A stretch of 48,692 bases of DNA. It comes from an uncultured Barnesiella sp. Lineage in GTDB: Bacteria; Bacteroidota; Bacteroidia; Bacteroidales; Barnesiellaceae. Location: contig CALUJQ010000022.1 in the NCBI GenBank assembly GCA_944320995.1, positions 1 through 48,692 on the forward strand, in the 5' to 3' direction. Below, one piece after another: positions 32,900 to 40,737 of this stretch. A program made the translations under genes and the position numbers. The notes under the pieces were generated by a model. That model was not told the DNA's origin, did no database searches, and was given only the letters and a program-made list of their open reading frames with translations. Every line of letters begins with the position of its first letter. The first letter of the stretch is position 1.

Positions 32900-32930
32900 C
32901 AAAGATAGTAAAAAAAGGCCGAAAGGCAAA
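32900..32930 (-). promoter_or_regulatory. Promoter of the pyrB-pyrI-glyA operon
   Basis: On the minus strand TTTG (32930-32927) and TATCTTTG (32907-32900) are 19 bases apart, both perfect. Transcription should begin near 32893, leaving a leader of about 170 bases. Confidence 0.78.
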
Positions 32931-32993
32931 TGTTTAGGCATAAAAAATATTCTTTATAAATCTGCAATATGCTGTTGAATGAAATATATTTAC

Positions 32994-33001
32994 TACTTTT
33001 G
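32994..33001 (+). promoter_or_regulatory. -7 box for mrcA
   Basis: TACTTTTG matches TAnnTTTG about 70 bases before the ATG at 33070. The -33 element is poor (GTTG at 32974-32977, 16 bases away). Confidence 0.4.
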
Positions 33002-33069
33002 TTTTGAAAAATAGGCTTTCATGGAATTGATAGTTTTTTGTCTTGTCGTACAAACATGTAGCAATTGAG

Positions 33070-35433
33070 ATGAAAAAGGATAAAATAGGAAAATCTTTTT
33101 GGAATACTTCGCGGATTATACGGTATATGTGGATCGCTTTCGGTGGAATCGTCGTCCTCGCCGTGGTGGCGTTTGCCATGATTGCATGGGGGTGGATCGG
33201 ATACATGCCTCCGATAGAAGATTTGGAAAACCCGAAAGATAAATTCGCCTCGGAAATTTATTCTTCCGATATGGAGGTGATCGGCCGGTTCTACCAGAGT
33301 AAAAGCAACCGGGTGTATGTGCATTACGATGAGATTTCGCCCTATCTGGTCAATGCTCTCATTGCTACGGAGGATATTCGTTTCAAGGACCATTCGGGTA
33401 TCGACGTGAAAGCTTTGTTCCGGGCATTTATCAAACGGGGGCTCTTGTTCCAGAAAAGCGCCGGCGGGGGCAGTACGATTACACAGCAGTTGGCCAAATT
33501 GCTCTATTCGCCCAGTGCCGACAATATTGTGGAGCGTTTGTTCCAAAAGCCGCAGGAATGGGTTATTGCCGTTCAACTTGAACGTTTTTATACCAAGGAG
33601 GAAATCGTCAATATGTATCTGAATCATTTCGATTTCCTCAATAATGCGGTGGGTATTCAGTCGGCTGCCTATATCTATTTCCATACGACTCCCGACAAAT
33701 TGAAAATCGAGGAGGCTGCCACATTGGTGGGAATGTGTAAAAACCCCTCGTATTATAATCCGCGCCGCTTCAACGAGCGTACTCGCGGACGTCGCAATAC
33801 GGTGTTGAGCCAGATGCATAAGGCCGGATACATCACCAAAGCCGAGCTCGATTCGTTGCAAGCATTGCCTTTGGAACTGAAATATACAAGGGTGGACCAT
33901 AAAGAGGGGTTGGCACCCTATTTCAGAGAACAGTTGAGGCTGATGATGACGGCGAAAAAACCTGTACGCTCCGATTATCGGGGGTGGGAGGCTCAAAAGT
34001 TCGTTGATGATTCCATCGCTTGGGCCACCAATCCGTTGTATGGCTGGTGCGAGAAAAATGTGAAGGCCGACGGTAGTAAATATAATATCTATACCGACGG
34101 TTTGAAAATCTATACGACGATCGATTCGCGCATGCAGCGGTATGCCGAGGAAGCCGTTGCAGAACATTTGGCGGGTTATTTACAGCCTCGTTTCTTTGCC
34201 GAGAAAAAGGGGCGTAGTTATGCGCCGTTCTCTTGGAGTATTTCTCAATCCGAGCGGGAATCTATCTTGGACCGGGCGATGAAACAGTCCGACCGTTATC
34301 GGGCGATGAAGGCGTCGGGGGCCAGCGAAGAGCAGATAAAGAAAGCGTTTGCCACGCCGGTCGAGATGCAAGTCTTTACCTATCAAGGTATGGTCGATAC
34401 GATTATGACTCCGATGGATTCCATTCGCTATCAGAAATCGTTCTTGCGTACGGGATTTATGTCGATGGACCCGCATACGGGCCATGTGAAAGCCTATGTG
34501 GGAGGTCCCGATTTTGAGCATTTCCAATATAATATGGTTTCGGTAGGGCGTCGGCAAATCGGATCGACGGTAAAGCCGTTCCTTTATACATTGGCCATGG
34601 AAGAGGGGTTCACCCCGTGCGATATGTTCTTGAACGAGCAACCCACATTGATTACCGAAGATGGGAAACCGTGGTCGCCTCGGAACTCTTCGAAAGCGAG
34701 AGTCGGCGAGATGGTTACTTTGCGCTGGGGGTTGGCCAATTCGAACAACTGGATTTCGGCCCGGTTGATGGATAAATTATCCCCTTCGTCATTGGCTCGG
34801 TTGATGCATTCGTTCGGAATAAAAAATAAGATAGACGAGGTGATTTCTCTTTGCTTGGGCCCTGTCGAGGTATCGGTCGAGGAGATGGTTACGGCCTATT
34901 CGGCCTTTTCCAATAAAGGAGTTCGGGTAGATCCGCTTTATGTGACTCGTATAGAAGATAACTTGGGGAATGTGGTCGCCGAGTTTACGCCGACGATGAC
35001 CGAAGTATTCAGCGAACAAGCCTATTACCGCATTTTGCCGATGTTGCGTGATGTAATCGATCACGGTACGGGAGGCCGGGTACGCTTCCGGTATGGAATC
35101 ACAGCCCCGATGGGAGGCAAGACAGGTACGACCAACAACAACTCCGACGGTTGGTTTATGGGCTTTACGCCCGATTTGGTCTCGGGCGTGTGGGTCGGCG
35201 GTGAGGACCGCTCCATTCACTTCGACGGTATGGCCGACGGGCAGGGTGCCAGCATGGCATTGCCTATCTATGGACTCTATATGCAGAAGGTGTATGGCGA
35301 CCCGAGTTTGGGCTACTCACAAGAGAGTAATTTTGAAATTCCCGACGAATATGCCGACCCGTGCAGTGGCGGCTCTTATGTCGAGGAGGTCGTTTCCGCT
35401 CCGGTGGAAAGTATAGAGGGAATATTCGATTGA
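33070..35433 (+). CDS. mrcA: Class A penicillin-binding protein 1A
   Basis: This bifunctional enzyme polymerises glycan strands and cross-links peptides. The 787-residue protein has one N-terminal membrane helix (about 20-45). The glycosyltransferase domain contains Glu101 in ATEDIRFKDHSG, GGSTITQQLAK (133-143) and the RFYTKEEIVNMYLN motif. The transpeptidase domain has Ser499 in the STVK motif, SNN at 558-560 and KTGT at 684-687. All catalytic motifs are intact. The ATG at 33070 was chosen; a TTG at 33043 lies upstream. It converges with the LysO pair, 20 bases apart, with no visible terminator. Confidence 0.95.
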   Translation: MKKDKIGKSFWNTSRIIRYMWIAFGGIVVLAVVAFAMIAWGWIGYMPPIEDLENPKDKFASEIYSSDMEVIGRFYQSKSNRVYVHYDEISPYLVNALIATEDIRFKDHSGIDVKALFRAFIKRGLLFQKSAGGGSTITQQLAKLLYSPSADNIVERLFQKPQEWVIAVQLERFYTKEEIVNMYLNHFDFLNNAVGIQSAAYIYFHTTPDKLKIEEAATLVGMCKNPSYYNPRRFNERTRGRRNTVLSQMHKAGYITKAELDSLQALPLELKYTRVDHKEGLAPYFREQLRLMMTAKKPVRSDYRGWEAQKFVDDSIAWATNPLYGWCEKNVKADGSKYNIYTDGLKIYTTIDSRMQRYAEEAVAEHLAGYLQPRFFAEKKGRSYAPFSWSISQSERESILDRAMKQSDRYRAMKASGASEEQIKKAFATPVEMQVFTYQGMVDTIMTPMDSIRYQKSFLRTGFMSMDPHTGHVKAYVGGPDFEHFQYNMVSVGRRQIGSTVKPFLYTLAMEEGFTPCDMFLNEQPTLITEDGKPWSPRNSSKARVGEMVTLRWGLANSNNWISARLMDKLSPSSLARLMHSFGIKNKIDEVISLCLGPVEVSVEEMVTAYSAFSNKGVRVDPLYVTRIEDNLGNVVAEFTPTMTEVFSEQAYYRILPMLRDVIDHGTGGRVRFRYGITAPMGGKTGTTNNNSDGWFMGFTPDLVSGVWVGGEDRSIHFDGMADGQGASMALPIYGLYMQKVYGDPSLGYSQESNFEIPDEYADPCSGGSYVEEVVSAPVESIEGIFD

Positions 35434-35453
35434 GGTATAGTTGCCGGTCTTCT

Positions 35454-36047
35454 TTATAAATACAACAGGCCGATAAGGAGTGGTACCGACATATCGACAA
35501 TGACCCCGTGAAAGATAGCGATGACAATATATTCCTTTCCCAAGGTGCGACTGATAAGGGGCAGTGTGGTGTCGATCGAAGTGGCGCCGGCGGCCGCGAT
35601 GGGGGCCAGTTTGCCGCAGTAACGTGCCAGTAGCGGGATTGTGAGCAGAGTTATCAGTTCCCGGCTCAGGTTGCAGATGAGGGCGATGGTGCCGATGTCG
35701 GCGCCGGCGAGCCCGTTGAGAAGAATGGCCGACAGGCTGTAATACCCGAAGCCACACCCGATGGCTATCGTCTCGCGCAGCGCGAGCGGACAGAAGAGGG
35801 CAAACAGCGCACAGGCCGCGATGGTTCCCACGATGGTGGCCAGCGGTACGAGTATGATTTTGAACCGATATTTTTTGATGGGCGACGAGAGCGACGACAG
35901 GTCGCAGCCTATTCCTATCCCCACGAGAAACATGAGAGCGTAAAGTATGTAAAGCCCTATCGAATCGTCGTATCGGGGGATTATTTGCAGGCTGGAGAGA
36001 GCTACCCCTGCGATGAAACAAAGCAGTATGACGAGGCTGTTTTTCAT
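35454..36047 (-). CDS. LysO-type exporter, C-terminal half as a separate protein
   Basis: The 197-residue membrane protein corresponds to the C-terminal two-thirds of LysO (E. coli YbjE, 299 residues), which exports lysine and toxic analogues. Recognisable blocks are GCGFGYYSLSAILLN, LSRELITLLTIPLL and AGATSIDTTLPLI. The missing N-terminal part is encoded by the separate gene 9 bases upstream, so the two probably form one transporter. Both halves look intact. Substrate is inferred from the family. Confidence 0.85.
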   Translation of the reverse strand: MKNSLVILLCFIAGVALSSLQIIPRYDDSIGLYILYALMFLVGIGIGCDLSSLSSPIKKYRFKIILVPLATIVGTIAACALFALFCPLALRETIAIGCGFGYYSLSAILLNGLAGADIGTIALICNLSRELITLLTIPLLARYCGKLAPIAAAGATSIDTTLPLISRTLGKEYIVIAIFHGVIVDMSVPLLIGLLYL

Positions 36048-36056
36048 ACAATGGGG

Positions 36057-36332
36057 CTATTTGTGAGGCTTGAACAGGTAACGGTAAACTACCCACGAGA
36101 GGGCTACGCTCCCCGCTGTCGATACGACGGCGATAGTGATTCCCAATGCCCCGAGCCCTCCGAAATGGTGAATGACTTGGGGGTTGTTCCCTACCGAAAG
36201 TCCCATGACGAAAAGTAATAGGTAGATAATGTATATGCTGACTTTGGAAGTAATGAGGGGAATGATTCTGAAATGACGCAGGAAGTACCCGATGAGAATA
36301 CCGGATAGCATGATTAGCAAGACGCAGAACAT
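36057..36332 (-). CDS. LysO-type exporter, N-terminal half as a separate protein
   Basis: The 91-residue protein has about three hydrophobic helices (MFCVLLIMLSGILIGYFLR, then SIYIIYLLLFVMGLSVGNN and a C-terminal segment). It aligns by pattern with the first 90 or so residues of LysO. It ends in a basic tail (KPHK) and has its own start and stop; the C-terminal half follows after 9 bases in another frame. It is 25 bases after the CpsB-like gene. Confidence 0.8.
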   Translation of the reverse strand: MFCVLLIMLSGILIGYFLRHFRIIPLITSKVSIYIIYLLLFVMGLSVGNNPQVIHHFGGLGALGITIAVVSTAGSVALSWVVYRYLFKPHK

Positions 36333-36357
36333 GGTTGATAAATTCGAGTAGGTTGTT

Positions 36358-37086
36358 TTACAAGTAGTCGTTTTTCAAGGCGATATTTCTCATGTGTTTG
36401 GAGAAGTCTCTTCCTGAGAGATATTTATCGATGCACATGACATGATTCCGGTTATGCAGGTCGCTCCCCAAATAATCGACCATTTGTTTGGAGATGAGCC
36501 ATTCGGCAACTTCTTTGGCGTGTTTGTTGTAATATCCGGCCAATGACAGGATATTGATTTGAAATTCGCAGCCTTGTTCGTGCAACTCTTTGTAAATCTC
36601 CTTCTCTTGGTAATAGTAGGCATATCGTTCGGGGTGGGCCAAGATGGGCGAGTAGCCTTTCATCTGCAAATTGAAGATAAGGCTTTTGATGTCCCAAAAC
36701 GGTTGCAGGTAGGAGTTCTCGATGAGTATATGGTTCCCCGGCATGGGAATCATTTCGCCTCTTTCCAAGATACCTAAAAAGTTATCGTCCAAGCGATATT
36801 CGGCCGAGTAGCATAACGTGAGACCCAGTTCATCGAGGTCGATTTCTTGTCGGAGCTGGGCTTGTGCGGCGTCGATGGTTTGAGGGGTATTTTCAAAAGA
36901 TGCCTCGGTTACATGGGGCGTTGCCACGATTTTTTTGACACCCCACTCTTTCATTTGATGGATAAGCGATATGGAGTGCGCCACATCGCGGGCGCCGTCG
37001 TCGATGCCCGGTAATATATGACAGTGAACTTCTGTTGTATAAGGTAGTTGAGGTCTGTTTGTCCCCCTTTTGAAAAAATTGAACAT
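36358..37086 (-). CDS. CpsB/YwqE-type PHP-domain tyrosine phosphatase
   Basis: The 242-residue cytoplasmic protein has the PHP metal motif HCHILPGIDDGARD (His21, His23, Asp29, Asp30) and later HPERYAYY and GSDLHNRNH metal ligands, as in manganese-dependent phosphotyrosine phosphatases of the CpsB/YwqE family. These usually dephosphorylate the tyrosine kinase that controls capsule or exopolysaccharide length. No capsule kinase or glycosyltransferase is in the window, so its substrate must be encoded elsewhere. Confidence 0.88.
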   Translation of the reverse strand: MFNFFKRGTNRPQLPYTTEVHCHILPGIDDGARDVAHSISLIHQMKEWGVKKIVATPHVTEASFENTPQTIDAAQAQLRQEIDLDELGLTLCYSAEYRLDDNFLGILERGEMIPMPGNHILIENSYLQPFWDIKSLIFNLQMKGYSPILAHPERYAYYYQEKEIYKELHEQGCEFQINILSLAGYYNKHAKEVAEWLISKQMVDYLGSDLHNRNHVMCIDKYLSGRDFSKHMRNIALKNDYL

Positions 37087-37137
37087 ACCGGAATAACGTA
37101 AAGATTCTTATTCATTGTACAAAAGTACTCTTTTTCT

Positions 37138-37168
37138 TTTGATAATAAGTTAAATAATATTATATTTG
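37138..37168 (+). promoter_or_regulatory. Promoter for the biotin carboxylase-subunit gene
   Basis: TTTG at 37138-37141 and TATATTTG at 37161-37168 are 19 bases apart, an exact consensus. The leader to the ATG at 37223 is about 50 bases. Confidence 0.8.
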
Positions 37169-37222
37169 TATTCTTAAATCGTGTAATGTGAAAAGAAGTA
37201 ACACCTATTAAATCAAATTGCT

Positions 37223-39082
37223 ATGTCAAAAAAATTGAAAATTCGAGATCTTACCCTTCGTGACGGGCAACAGTCTTTGTTTGCCACTCGTCTTACCCAA
37301 GAACAGATAAATCGTGTTTTACCCTATTATAAAGATGCGGGTTTTTTTGCGATGGAAGTTTGGGGCGGAGCTGTTCCCGATTCGGTCATGCGCTATTTGA
37401 ACGAGAGTCCGTGGACCCGTCTTAAAACCATTAGCGATGCTATTGGTGGAGTTTCCCATTTGACGGCGCTTTCGAGAGGCCGCAACTTGTTTGGATATGC
37501 ACCTTATCCCGATTCGGTCCTTGATGGATTCTATCGCGAGGCGGTTGCCAATGGATTGGGGATTATGCGTATATTCGACGCCTTGAACGACTTGAACAAT
37601 GTAAAATCTTCTGTCGAAAAGATAAATGCCGTCGGGGCCATATCCGATGGCGCCGTATGTTATACGGTCGATCCGCACTATACCATTACGTTTATGGATC
37701 GGGTGAAAGCCTTGTTCGGAAAGAAATTGCCGAAACCTATCTTTACCGATGAGTATTTTGTGGAGAAAGCGCTCGGGTTTGAGAAACTGGGTGCCCAAAT
37801 GGTCACTTTGAAAGATATGGCGGGGCTTGTCAATCCTTCGAGGGTTGCATCGTTGATGCCTAAGTTGAAAAAAGCCTTGAAAGTACCTGTCGATTTCCAT
37901 ACACACTGTACTCCCGGATACGGACTTGCCTCCTCGCTGATGGCCGTGATTCACGGAGTAGATATTTTGGATACCAATATCTGGTATTTTGGTGGAGGTT
38001 CGGCCGCTCCGGCAATCGAATTGATCTATATCTTCTGTAAGAAGATGGGTGTGGAAATAGAGGTGAATATGAGTGCCGTGAGCAAGATACGTGCCGAGTT
38101 GCTGGGCATCAGACGCGAATTGGCCGCATACGACTTGAAGAAAGATTCGTTCCCCATGGCATTCGATCCTCTCATCGACCAGCTGCCCGAGAACATCGAT
38201 AAATTGTTCGACAAGGCTATTGAGGCGGCTAAGAAAAATAACGAAGCCGAGTTGCTGGATGCTTGCCATGCAATCGAGGACTACTTCGGTTTCCCCAAAC
38301 CCAACGAATTGGTGAAAGAGGCCGAAGTCCCCGGCGGAATGTACTCCAATATGGTAGCCCAATTGAAACAACTCAAAGCCGAGCATGTACTCGATGACGC
38401 CATGCATTTGATTCCGAAGGTGCGTTCCGATGCCGGATTGGTGCCGTTGGTAACTCCGACCAGCCAAATCGTGGGAAGCCAAGCCGTAACTTGTGCTTTA
38501 GATAAGTTGAAAGGGAATCCCGAATACACGACAGTTTCCAACCAGTTCAAAGCTTTGGTGAAAGGCGAGTATGGTAAAACTCCGGTTGCCATTGACCCGA
38601 AATTCCGTGAGAAAATCACGGGCAGTCCCATTGAAACTCCCTATGACACCAGCTCTTACAAGGCTCCTGAAAACCCGGTTCTGCCCGAGTATGGCGGTGT
38701 GAAATTGGCTGAAAACGAGCAAGAATATTTGTTGCTCGAACTTTTCCCCAATGTCGCTTCGGTTTATCTGAAAAGCGTGCGTGCGGCAGAGTTCGAGGCC
38801 AAGAAACCCGTTGTGGAAGAGGTGAAAGAAGAGGAAAAAGAGACGGCCGAAGCCGTAGAGCCTATCACGGGCCCGACCATCGATGCTCCTATGGGTGGTA
38901 AAGTTGTCGAAATCAAAGTGAAGGTGGGAGACAAAGTGAAGAAAGACGATGTCATACTGGTTTATGAGGCCATGAAGATGGAGAATGATATTCTTTCGAC
39001 CATGAACGGAACCGTGAAACGCATTCTTGTCAAAGAGAATGACGTGGTAGGGACAAATGATCCGCTGATTGAGTTTGAATAA
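37223..39082 (+). CDS. Oxaloacetate decarboxylase alpha / pyruvate carboxylase subunit B
   Basis: The 619-residue protein combines a carboxyltransferase domain, which opens LKIRDLTLRDGQQSLFATR (catalytic Asp14 region), with a C-terminal biotin domain. Biotin attaches to Lys585 in YEAMKMEND, and a Glu/Lys-rich linker (about 530-555) joins the two. It transfers CO2 between oxaloacetate/pyruvate and biotin. OadA and PycB share this layout and cannot be told apart here; neither oadB/oadG nor pycA is adjacent. If it works with membrane OadB it would pump sodium, like the Nqr complex nearby. It is monocistronic, with its own promoter and terminator. Confidence 0.9.
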   Translation: MSKKLKIRDLTLRDGQQSLFATRLTQEQINRVLPYYKDAGFFAMEVWGGAVPDSVMRYLNESPWTRLKTISDAIGGVSHLTALSRGRNLFGYAPYPDSVLDGFYREAVANGLGIMRIFDALNDLNNVKSSVEKINAVGAISDGAVCYTVDPHYTITFMDRVKALFGKKLPKPIFTDEYFVEKALGFEKLGAQMVTLKDMAGLVNPSRVASLMPKLKKALKVPVDFHTHCTPGYGLASSLMAVIHGVDILDTNIWYFGGGSAAPAIELIYIFCKKMGVEIEVNMSAVSKIRAELLGIRRELAAYDLKKDSFPMAFDPLIDQLPENIDKLFDKAIEAAKKNNEAELLDACHAIEDYFGFPKPNELVKEAEVPGGMYSNMVAQLKQLKAEHVLDDAMHLIPKVRSDAGLVPLVTPTSQIVGSQAVTCALDKLKGNPEYTTVSNQFKALVKGEYGKTPVAIDPKFREKITGSPIETPYDTSSYKAPENPVLPEYGGVKLAENEQEYLLLELFPNVASVYLKSVRAAEFEAKKPVVEEVKEEEKETAEAVEPITGPTIDAPMGGKVVEIKVKVGDKVKKDDVILVYEAMKMENDILSTMNGTVKRILVKENDVVGTNDPLIEFE

Positions 39083-39101
39083 TTCAAGGAATAGATTCTT
39101 T

Positions 39102-39140
39102 TCCGGTCGGTGTAAATCAAGGCATCGACCGGATTTTTTT
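39102..39140 (+). terminator. Terminator after the biotin carboxylase-subunit gene
   Basis: An 11-bp stem (39102-39112 with 39123-39133, one G-U) is followed by seven Ts. Confidence 0.9.
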
Positions 39141-39160
39141 ATAAAAAGTGGGGCAAAAAT

Positions 39161-39191
39161 TTTTCTAAATAGAAACTTATCCCTACATTTG
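39161..39191 (+). promoter_or_regulatory. Promoter of rpmE2
   Basis: TTTT at 39161-39164 (one mismatch to TTTG) and TACATTTG at 39184-39191 are 19 bases apart. The leader of about 60 bases contains a small hairpin TCACG/CGTGA (39209-39213 with 39221-39225). Confidence 0.55.
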
Positions 39192-39257
39192 CAAGCCATT
39201 ACGAAAAATCACGCTACCAACGTGAGTATATTGATAATAATTTAAAGACGATATAAC

Positions 39258-39509
39258 ATGAAAAAAGGAATCCATCCTGATAACTACCGTCCCGTAGTTT
39301 TCAAAGACATGTCGAACGAAGAAATCTTTATCACTCGTTCAACCGTAGCAGCCAAAGAGACTATCGAAATAGATGGCGTTACTTATCCTTTGGTAAAACT
39401 GGAAATCACCAGCTCTTCGCACCCCTTCTTCACCGGTAAACAAAAATTGGTGGATACCGCAGGTCGTGTGGATAAGTTCATGAGCCGTTACGGAAACCGC
39501 AAGAAATAA
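39258..39509 (+). CDS. rpmE2: Large-subunit ribosomal protein L31, type B
   Basis: The 83-residue protein opens [17 protein letters not shown] and has the later [20 protein letters not shown] block typical of L31. It lacks the zinc-binding cysteines of the type A protein, which makes it the zinc-independent type B form. In many bacteria type B replaces type A when zinc is scarce; whether a type A copy exists elsewhere cannot be seen. It has its own promoter and a strong terminator. Confidence 0.96.
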   Translation: MKKGIHPDNYRPVVFKDMSNEEIFITRSTVAAKETIEIDGVTYPLVKLEITSSSHPFFTGKQKLVDTAGRVDKFMSRYGNRKK

Positions 39510-39520
39510 TTCGGATTATA

Positions 39521-39566
39521 CAAAAACAAAGTGCCCCGGTTATGCAATCGGGGCACTTTGTTTTTG
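39521..39566 (+). terminator. Terminator of rpmE2
   Basis: A perfect 18-bp stem (39521-39538 with 39549-39566, 10-base loop) ends in a T-run. Its flanks are A-rich and T-rich, so it could act in both directions. Confidence 0.93.
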
Positions 39567-39634
39567 TGCCTGTGATTGTCACGTCCGTTTTCTTATGTTT
39601 TTGAAACCTTCCCTTCGGGGTATGGAAAAATGTT

Positions 39635-39642
39635 TATCTTTG
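39635..39642 (+). promoter_or_regulatory. -7 box for the lipid kinase/phosphatase pair
   Basis: TATCTTTG lies 18 bases before the ATG at 39661. The -33 region (around TTCG at 39614) is a weak match. Confidence 0.5.
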
Positions 39643-39660
39643 CACCAAAACAGCAAACCG

Positions 39661-40041
39661 ATGGAAAAGAAGAAATTCAATATGGCCGACCGACTCCGCA
39701 GTTTCAAATATGCGGGTAGGGGTATAGCCCGCTTGATCGGCCGGGAGCATAATGCGTGGATACATTGTGCGGCTGCCGTGTGTGTGGTTATAGCCGGATT
39801 TCTCTTTCGTTTGTCGGGGTTGGAGTGGGTCGCTGTCGTTTTGTGCATAGGGGCGGTATTGGCCGCCGAGGGCTTCAATTCGGCCATAGAGGCGCTGTGC
39901 GATAGAGTTTCCCCCGAATATGACGAGGCCATCAAGCATGCCAAAGATTTGGCTGCCGGAGCCGTATTGATATTCGCTATTATGTCGGTCGTTGTAGGGC
40001 TGTTGATTTTTATTCCCAAAATACTCTCTCTCTTTGCCTAA
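39661..40041 (+). CDS. Diacylglycerol/undecaprenol kinase family protein
   Basis: This 126-residue inner-membrane protein has three hydrophobic helices and the DgkA-family signature AAEGFNSAIEALCD, followed by HAKDLAAGAVL. Members phosphorylate diacylglycerol or, in many bacteria, undecaprenol, to recycle lipid carrier. The ATG at 39661 follows the promoter box; an upstream ATG at 39595 precedes it and was rejected. The stop overlaps the PAP2 phosphatase start by one base, pairing a lipid kinase with a lipid phosphatase. Which lipid is used is not determinable. Confidence 0.88.
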   Translation: MEKKKFNMADRLRSFKYAGRGIARLIGREHNAWIHCAAAVCVVIAGFLFRLSGLEWVAVVLCIGAVLAAEGFNSAIEALCDRVSPEYDEAIKHAKDLAAGAVLIFAIMSVVVGLLIFIPKILSLFA

Positions 40042-40601
40042 TGATAAGCCGGAAAGTCATACTCCTTGTTTGTTCATTGATGGTTGCTTTGTCTCCCCTT
40101 CGGGCGGAGGGATTGAACAAGCGGCAGCAAGCAGTCAAAACATCGGGCGATGTTTTGTTGGTGGCGATGCCTGTGGCTACGGCAGCCACGGTATTGGCGA
40201 TAAAGGATTGGACGGGGGTTAAGGAAGCTGTTTTTACAGGGGCAACGACTTTGGGAATCACCTATTTGTTGAAATATACCGTTCGTAAAGAGCGTCCCGA
40301 TCATAGCGACCGGATGTCTTTTCCTTCGGCGCATACCTCTATCTCTTTTGCCAATGCGGCCTTTGTACAGCGGCGATATGGGTGGAAGTGGGGCGCTCCG
40401 GCCTATGCCGTTGCAGCCTATGTGGGTTGGAGCCGTACCTATGCCCGTCGGCATGACTGGTGGGACGTGGCCGCGGGTGCGGTCATAGGTGCGGGTAGTG
40501 CCTATATCTATACTCGGCCTTTTGCCCGGGAGCATCAGTTGGTTATTTCACCGCTTACCGATGGGAATTCATTTGGAGTCTATGCCTCCATGACTTTTTG
40601 A
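40041..40601 (+). CDS. Exported PAP2-family phosphatase
   Basis: The 186-residue protein has a signal peptide or N-terminal helix (1-22) and the three PAP2 motifs: KYTVRKERPD, PSAHT and SRTYARRHDWWDVAAG. PAP2 enzymes remove phosphate from lipid phosphates such as undecaprenyl pyrophosphate or phosphatidic acid at the periplasmic side. Coupled to the kinase gene by a TAATG junction, it suggests a lipid phosphorylation cycle. No terminator is seen on the plus strand before the converging nqr operon end. Confidence 0.9.
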   Translation: MISRKVILLVCSLMVALSPLRAEGLNKRQQAVKTSGDVLLVAMPVATAATVLAIKDWTGVKEAVFTGATTLGITYLLKYTVRKERPDHSDRMSFPSAHTSISFANAAFVQRRYGWKWGAPAYAVAAYVGWSRTYARRHDWWDVAAGAVIGAGSAYIYTRPFAREHQLVISPLTDGNSFGVYASMTF

Positions 40602-40663
40602 GTCCAAGCCCTTAATCTGCGTGGTCCCGGCTTTTCCCCTCTTTTCGGAGAAACATTTATAGT

Positions 40664-40710
40664 AAAAAAAGACCCGCAGCACGGCACTTGTCGAGACGTT
40701 CCTGCGGGTC
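40664..40710 (-). terminator. Terminator of the nqr operon
   Basis: A 9-bp stem (40671-40679 with 40702-40710) with a 22-base loop is followed on the minus strand by seven Ts (complement of 40664-40670). It lies 27 bases past the nqrF stop. Confidence 0.82.
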
Positions 40711-40737
40711 GAATATCGTGTATGTCGGGAGGGAAAC

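Noticed and set aside
36057..36332. LysO frameshift pseudogene
   Set aside because: Both halves have their own start, an intact length and no decayed motif; a split gene is the simpler reading, though strain comparison would settle it.
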